Positions 6,308-9,999 of a DNA stretch of 9,999 nt are shown here, in pieces. Source of the DNA: an uncultured Pseudomonadota bacterium (lineage in GTDB: Bacteria; Pseudomonadota; Gammaproteobacteria; Steroidobacterales; Steroidobacteraceae); the NCBI GenBank assembly GCA_903890265.1, contig CAITAM010000031.1, forward strand, positions 1-9,999. Direction: 5' to 3'. The first letter of the stretch is position 1. Each line of letters begins with the position of its first letter. Made by a program: the position numbers and the translations under genes. The notes beneath the pieces are model-generated. The model was given only the letters and a program-made list of their open reading frames with translations. It ran no database searches and was not told the DNA's origin.

Positions 6308-7660
6308 TTATCGGTCCGTTGGCAGCGGATAGGCCGGCACGCTCGCGTGACCGGCCGGCCCGAGCGCCGCGACACCAAAGAGCAGATCGTCCTTCGATCG
6401 ACCGGCGAGCGTGTAGGACGTGACCGGTCCGACGTCGACCGCCTGCTCCCAGTCCGGTGCGGTCGTGCGCCGGATCAGGATCCGGTAGCCGACGGCGCCT
6501 GGCGACGCGTGCCAGCCCAGCGTTGTGTCGTTCTCCAGCCGTGAGACCGCGATGGTCACGGCCGCCGGCCGGGCCGGGGCCAGCGCCAGCGAGCCGAGCG
6601 TCGCGACATTGACCCGGGCGACGTCCGCGACGAAGTCGGCGTCCACGAATTCCGGCCGGTCCCCGTAGCGCACGCCTCCCTCGTCGCGGACGTCCTGATG
6701 CTGATGGGTGAACTCCTCGCGCGGTTCGGTGAAGCGCAGCGCCGGGTAGCCCCGATCGAGAAACGGCATCTGGTCGCCGCCGCGCAGGTAACGGTCGCGG
6801 CGGTAGACGATCTCGACGGGCAGCGTGGGGACGAGCCTTGCTGCGGTGTCGCGCGTGTACCGGGCAAGCGTGCGCGGCGGCAGGTCGTTGTCACCGCCCG
6901 TGGCGAGCGCCGCGCGTTCCGCCTTTGACAGCCCCGGACGCGCGGGCAGTCCTTCGGCGAAGAGCCGGATGCGTCGACCCCGGTCGGACGTGTCGTACGC
7001 GCCGGTGCCGACAATGTCGTTGGTAAACATGCCGCCGATGACGACGTGTTCGGCCTTTGCCCGTTGCGCGGCGTGCTCTGCGCCGTACAAACCCTGCTCC
7101 TCGCCGGCGACGGCGAGGAACACCAGGGTTGCCCTGAAATGCAGTGGCGCGAGCGCGCACGCGGCGGCAAGCGACACCGCCGTGCCGGAGGCGTCGTCGT
7201 CGGCGCCGGGCGCATCGCCCCGGGCGTCCGTTTCGTTGGAGTTGCGCGAGTCGTAGTGACCCGACACGACGTACACTTCGCGCGCGCCGGCCGGAGCGTC
7301 CCCCGGTAGCGTGGCCACGATATTGCTCAGGGTTGCCTTCCCGTTCAGCCTGTCGTGCACGGCGAAGGCATCCCGCTCCACGGTCATGCGTCCGCCCGAG
7401 CGCGCCGCGCAGCGGCGAAAGGCCGACTCCAGGTACGTCGCGGCGGCGCCGATGCCGCGCACGGGGTCGGTTTTCGATGACCACGTGTGCCGCGTGCCGA
7501 AGCCCGCCAGCGTATCGATTGTCGTGCGGATGTCCTCGGCACGGACCGAGGCCACGGCCGCGGGCAGCGGGTCTGTCGGCGGGAGGGCATCGGCGCCGGC
7601 GGCCGGCGCCGTGGCGGTCGCGGCAAAAAGGACGGCGAGGCGGGCTCGGGTGAGGGGCAT
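6308..7660 (-). CDS. Secreted M28 family zinc aminopeptidase with C-terminal FN3-like domain
   Basis: M28 enzymes are di-zinc metallopeptidases that usually remove N-terminal residues from peptides. The 450-residue protein starts at ATG (7658-7660). Its N-terminal hydrophobic Ala-rich stretch ends near AGADA (about 21-25), consistent with a Sec signal peptide and periplasmic or extracellular action. Expected metal and catalytic residues are present: GHYDS with His135, PGADDDASGT with bridging Asp154, AGEEQG with Glu187 (general base) and Glu188 (ligand), ND with Asp215, and FTHQHQD with His319 or His321. Residues about 364-445 form a beta-rich segment (TLGWHASPGAVGYRILIRR...SYTLAG) resembling a fibronectin type III domain. 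I see no good Shine-Dalgarno upstream of the ATG. The stop lies 8 bp from the stop of the convergent lipoprotein gene. Substrate preference cannot be read from the sequence. Confidence 0.93.
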   Translation of the reverse strand: MPLTRARLAVLFAATATAPAAGADALPPTDPLPAAVASVRAEDIRTTIDTLAGFGTRHTWSSKTDPVRGIGAAATYLESAFRRCAARSGGRMTVERDAFAVHDRLNGKATLSNIVATLPGDAPAGAREVYVVSGHYDSRNSNETDARGDAPGADDDASGTAVSLAAACALAPLHFRATLVFLAVAGEEQGLYGAEHAAQRAKAEHVVIGGMFTNDIVGTGAYDTSDRGRRIRLFAEGLPARPGLSKAERAALATGGDNDLPPRTLARYTRDTAARLVPTLPVEIVYRRDRYLRGGDQMPFLDRGYPALRFTEPREEFTHQHQDVRDEGGVRYGDRPEFVDADFVADVARVNVATLGSLALAPARPAAVTIAVSRLENDTTLGWHASPGAVGYRILIRRTTAPDWEQAVDVGPVTSYTLAGRSKDDLLFGVAALGPAGHASVPAYPLPTDR

Positions 7661-7721
7661 GACGGGCGTCCGGTCGATGACGGACGTCGAGCCTAGCGCT
7701 TCCCGTCGTTTACGGCGTCAT

Positions 7722-7750
7722 TTGACTCCCGGGCCGGATGCCACGAAAAT
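7722..7750 (+). promoter_or_regulatory. candidate sigma-70 promoter for tRNA-Met
   Basis: TTGACT (7722-7727, 5 of 6 to the -35 consensus) is followed after 17 nt by GAAAAT (7745-7750, 4 of 6 to the -10). This would start transcription near 7757, about 45 nt before the tRNA. It is the best promoter-like pair I can see in front of an otherwise isolated tRNA. Confidence 0.45.
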
Positions 7751-7770
7751 AGGAGGTTACGCAGACTTTG

Positions 7771-7787
7771 GCACGCGCTCCGCGTGC
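7771..7787 (+). other. perfect hairpin in the tRNA-Met 5' leader
   Basis: GCACGCG (7771-7777) pairs perfectly with CGCGTGC (7781-7787) around CTC. It lies 15 nt before the mature tRNA 5' end and downstream of the candidate promoter, so it would be in the precursor leader removed by RNase P. It could also be a protein-binding inverted repeat. Confidence 0.4.
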
Positions 7788-7802
7788 GAAACTTCCTGAA
7801 AT

Positions 7803-7879
7803 GGCTAGGTAGCTCAGACGGTTAGAGCACGGGATTCATAACCCCGGGGTCGGGGGTTCGATTCCCCCCCTAGCCACCA
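7803..7879 (+). tRNA. tRNA-Met (elongator, anticodon CAU)
   Basis: A 77-nt cloverleaf folds by eye. The acceptor GGCTAGG pairs with CCTAGCC and is followed by encoded ACCA. The D arm is GCTC/GAGC. The anticodon loop TTCATAA has CAT at 7837-7839, and the T arm GGGGG-TTCGATT-CCCCC is regular. It is not the initiator, which normally lacks the 1-72 pair and has three G-C pairs in the anticodon stem next to the loop. U4-A69 and A5-U68 in the acceptor favour elongator Met over tRNA-Ile2, the lysidine-modified CAU species, whose corresponding pairs are C-G in E. coli. The pair closing the anticodon loop is an A·C mismatch (A7834 and C7842). The gene stands alone. Confidence 0.93.
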
Positions 7880-7967
7880 TCACGCCGTCGATCCCACGGG
7901 CCCCACAACACGGCGGTCGCGTTTTCGGGGTCCAACGCCGTCCCTTCGGCCGACTTTCAGTCCTCCG

Positions 7968-8525
7968 TCACGGTGCGCCGCGCGGTCGCACCATGTTCAG
8001 CGTGCTGGCCCATAGGGTGAGCCCCGTCAGCAGCAGGCCGATGGGATTCAGGGGGCCTTGCGGCGTCGCGAGGGGATACACCGCGGCCACGAGCATCAGG
8101 ACCGCGCCCGTCAGGTAGTGCCAGCGGTACCGGTACACCGCGGCCAGTGGCAGGAAGTGGGCGCCGACGATGAAGATGATGGCGACCCGCACCCAGGCGC
8201 CATGGCCGGTATTGGCCAGCACGAGCGCTACCACGGTGATGGCAATCCACTGGCCGTTGTTGACGAGATTAAAGGCCCGCTGCATCCGCTTGGATTCCGG
8301 CGTCCCCGCTTCCGCGGCCAGCGCCGCGCGGGTCGCGCGGTACTGACGTATCGCGAGCGTCAGCAGCAGCCCGCCGACGAGCACGATGAGCAGGAGGAGT
8401 GGCACCGCGACGCCGACGCGCTCAAGGCACCACCAGACCATCCAAACGGTACCGAATCCGGACAGGAACATCGCCCCGATCGCACGGCCGCCCCGCGCAG
8501 CACTGCCAGCAACGCCGTCGTCCAT
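7968..8525 (-). CDS. Small integral membrane protein, about six helices, function unknown
   Basis: I do not recognise a named family. The 185-residue protein starts at ATG (8523-8525), supported by GGAGG at 8530-8534 on the complementary strand, 4 nt upstream. Hydrophobic segments fall at about residues 16-34, 39-59, 92-107, 111-130, 137-153 and 160-178. A basic stretch between the second and third (RQYRATRA...SKRMQR, about 60-83) is likely cytoplasmic. Motifs that may be conserved are FNLVNNGQW (85-93) and GAHFLPLA (121-128), which resemble motifs of uncharacterised bacterial membrane proteins. There is no catalytic or transporter signature. It is transcribed towards tRNA-Met, with 88 bp between its stop and the tRNA end, and divergently from the amidase, so it is probably expressed alone. 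Confidence 0.85.
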   Translation of the reverse strand: MDDGVAGSAARGGRAIGAMFLSGFGTVWMVWWCLERVGVAVPLLLLIVLVGGLLLTLAIRQYRATRAALAAEAGTPESKRMQRAFNLVNNGQWIAITVVALVLANTGHGAWVRVAIIFIVGAHFLPLAAVYRYRWHYLTGAVLMLVAAVYPLATPQGPLNPIGLLLTGLTLWASTLNMVRPRGAP

Positions 8526-8823
8526 GGTTCCTCCCGAGTCCGTGCACGCCTCTCCGCCAACCTAGCGCGATCCCGACGCGGCCGCGAGTGGCCTTGGTTG
8601 CGAAGTTCGTGCCGGCGCCGTGACTCGGTGTCCAGTGCGGACTCGGACCCAATGCCCCTGCCACGGCGCGGGCACCGGCCAACGCCGCCGAGGGCAGCGC
8701 CGCCCGCGGTTCTTACGTACCATACCCGGACGGACGCTCCGCCGGAGCGACCTCCAGAACCTGCCGGGAGGTCGTCACTGGTGCACGGGTCCGCGTTTTT
8801 GCCTCTCCACACGCCGGGGGTCG
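8526..8823. other. divergent intergenic region between the membrane protein and the amidase
   Basis: This stretch of about 300 bp should hold the promoters for both divergent genes. It contains the Shine-Dalgarno of the membrane protein (8530-8534, - strand) and an inverted repeat CGCTCC/GGAGCG (8736-8741 and 8745-8750). A TACGTACCATAC segment near 8716-8727 is the most AT-rich part of its surroundings. I could not find a well-spaced -35/-10 pair. Open frames on both strands look like GC-rich shadow frames without recognisable protein character. Confidence 0.4.
8736..8750. repeat. inverted repeat upstream of the amidase gene
   Basis: CGCTCC (8736-8741) and GGAGCG (8745-8750) are perfect inverted repeats around GCC; on DNA it reads as a 15-bp near-palindrome. 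It lies about 75 bp before the amidase start and could be an operator or a leader hairpin. No T-run follows. Confidence 0.35.
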
Positions 8824-9999
8824 ATGGCCATGAAGCGACGACAGTTTCTGGTGGGCGCGAGCGCAGGCGCCATCGCGGCTTCCCTTACCGAGGCCTTGCC
8901 CACAGCCGGTGCCGCGATGCCGGCTGACCTGCGCGAGGCGGCCGAGGCGGGTGTGGTTGAGCGTTCGATCGCCGAGCTTGGCACCGCGCTCGCCGACGGC
9001 AGCCTGACATCCGTGGCGCTGACCCAGGCCTACCTGGCGCGCATCGAGCGGTTCGATCGCGGCGAGCAGGGGTTTCATTCGGTGCTGGCGACCAACCCGG
9101 CGGCGCTCGCCGACGCGGCGCGGCTCGATGCCGAACGGGCGGCCGGTCGCGTGCGCGGGCCGCTGCACGGCATGCCGCTCGTGATCAAGGACAACATCGA
9201 GAGCCGCGACCCCATGGCGACCACGGCGGGTTCGCTCGCGCTGGCCGCCGTTCGCCACTCGACCGATGCGCCGCTGGTCGCCCGACTGCGGGAAGCCGGC
9301 GCGATCGTTCTCGGCAAGGGCAATCTCAGCGAGTGGGCGAACTACCGCTCCACGCGCTCGACGAGCGGCTGGAGCGGCGTCGGCGGCCAGACTCACAATG
9401 CCTACGACCGCCGACGCAATCCGTCGGGTTCGAGCTCGGGGTCGGCGGCGGCGACCGCGCTGTCCTTCTGTGCCGCGGCCATTGGCTCCGAGACCGACGG
9501 CTCGATCCTCGCGCCCGCCTCGGTCAACGGGCTGGTGGGCCTGAAGCCCACGGTCGGTCTGATCAGCGGCGAAGGCATCGTGCCGATCTCGCCACGCCAG
9601 GACACGGCCGGTCCCATGGCGCGCAGCGTGCGCGATGTCGCGACACTGCTCGCGGTGCTGAGCGAGCGGCCGCTCGCGGGCATTGGCCATGCCGAGCTGA
9701 GTGCGGCCGGCGTCCGCGGCCTTCGTATCGGCGTGATGAAGGCCGCCCCGGCCCACCCTTCGATCGCGGCGGCGAGCACGCACTGGCCTGCCATCTTTGA
9801 AAAGGCCGGTGCGCGCGTGCTCGACGTCCCGGCGCCGAAGTCACTCGGTGAATTCGGTGACCTTGAGTCCGATGCGATGAGCTTTGAATTCAAGGCGGCG
9901 ATCAACGCGTACCTGGCGCGACTGGGCGACTTCGGCCAGCCACGGGACCTCGCCGGGCTCATTGCCTTCAACGACGCGCACGCGGCCGAGGAAATGCCC
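8824..9999 (+). CDS. Tat-exported amidase-signature enzyme, peptide-amidase-like, C-terminus cut by window end
   Basis: Amidase-signature enzymes hydrolyse amide bonds with a Ser-cisSer-Lys triad. The frame is open from ATG 8824 to the window edge (392 residues), so the C-terminus is missing. A second ATG at 8830 is an alternative start. The N-terminus KRRQFLVGASAG followed by an Ala-rich core is a twin-arginine signal, implying export of the folded enzyme to the periplasm. Triad residues are Lys122 in PLVIKDN, cis-Ser203 in PSGSSSGS and nucleophile Ser227 in ETDGSILAPAS. The 24-residue spacing between the serines matches well-studied members. The ETDGS form and the LIAFNDAHAAEE segment near the edge resemble bacterial peptide amidases more than GatA, and the Tat signal also argues against GatA. 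The substrate is unknown; C-terminally amidated peptides are one possibility. Confidence 0.92.
   Translation, partial: MAMKRRQFLVGASAGAIAASLTEALPTAGAAMPADLREAAEAGVVERSIAELGTALADGSLTSVALTQAYLARIERFDRGEQGFHSVLATNPAALADAARLDAERAAGRVRGPLHGMPLVIKDNIESRDPMATTAGSLALAAVRHSTDAPLVARLREAGAIVLGKGNLSEWANYRSTRSTSGWSGVGGQTHNAYDRRRNPSGSSSGSAAATALSFCAAAIGSETDGSILAPASVNGLVGLKPTVGLISGEGIVPISPRQDTAGPMARSVRDVATLLAVLSERPLAGIGHAELSAAGVRGLRIGVMKAAPAHPSIAAASTHWPAIFEKAGARVLDVPAPKSLGEFGDLESDAMSFEFKAAINAYLARLGDFGQPRDLAGLIAFNDAHAAEEMP

Noticed and set aside
7898..7933. GGGCCCC/GGGGTCC pairing downstream of tRNA-Met as a terminator.
   Set aside because: The loop would be 22 nt, one pair is G·U, and no T-run follows, so it is too weak to call.
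7803..7970. tRNA-Met as an integration (att) site for a mobile element.
   Set aside because: No integrase, no repeated copy of the tRNA 3' end and no change in gene style were seen within the window.
8713..9783. 356-residue open frame on the - strand opposite the amidase.
   Set aside because: The + strand frame carries the full Ser-cisSer-Lys triad and a Tat signal; the antisense frame shows only GC-driven composition.

Overview
The window looks like a chromosomal segment of a GC-rich Gram-negative bacterium, most likely a gammaproteobacterium. The order ispE, tRNA-Gln, prs, rplY, pth, ychF is the usual gammaproteobacterial housekeeping block. The lipoprotein and secreted hydrolases that follow fit an environmental lineage such as the Xanthomonadales/Nevskiales/Steroidobacterales side of the class. 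That placement is inferred from gene order and protein style, not from a search.

Positions 1-4204 (+ strand) hold the conserved block: the 3' end of ispE (isoprenoid precursor synthesis), a tRNA-Gln(UUG) 4 nt downstream, prs (PRPP synthase), rplY (ribosomal protein L25 of the longer CTC type), pth (peptidyl-tRNA hydrolase) and ychF (ribosome-associated ATPase). From rplY onward the theme is ribosome structure and translation recycling. All genes are intact except ispE, which the window edge cuts. Catalytic residues are visible in prs, pth and ychF. Three of these genes start with GTG, and a strong 15-bp hairpin lies between rplY and pth.

Positions 4257-7660 hold two exported proteins arranged tail to tail with only 8 bp between their stop codons. 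On the + strand is a 680-residue lipoprotein, starting with TTG, built of Ig-like modules and repeated beta-rich units; its function is unknown. On the - strand is an M28 family zinc aminopeptidase with a signal peptide and a C-terminal fibronectin-III-like domain.

Positions 7722-9999 hold a stand-alone elongator tRNA-Met(CAU) with a candidate promoter, a small six-helix membrane protein of unknown function on the - strand, and a Tat-exported amidase-signature enzyme (peptide-amidase-like) on the + strand that runs off the window end.

I see no CRISPR array, insertion sequence, prophage, integrase, toxin-antitoxin or defence system. Nothing in the window amounts to a clearly new system. The least explained items are the modular lipoprotein, the structured RNA segments around rplY and the unknown membrane protein.
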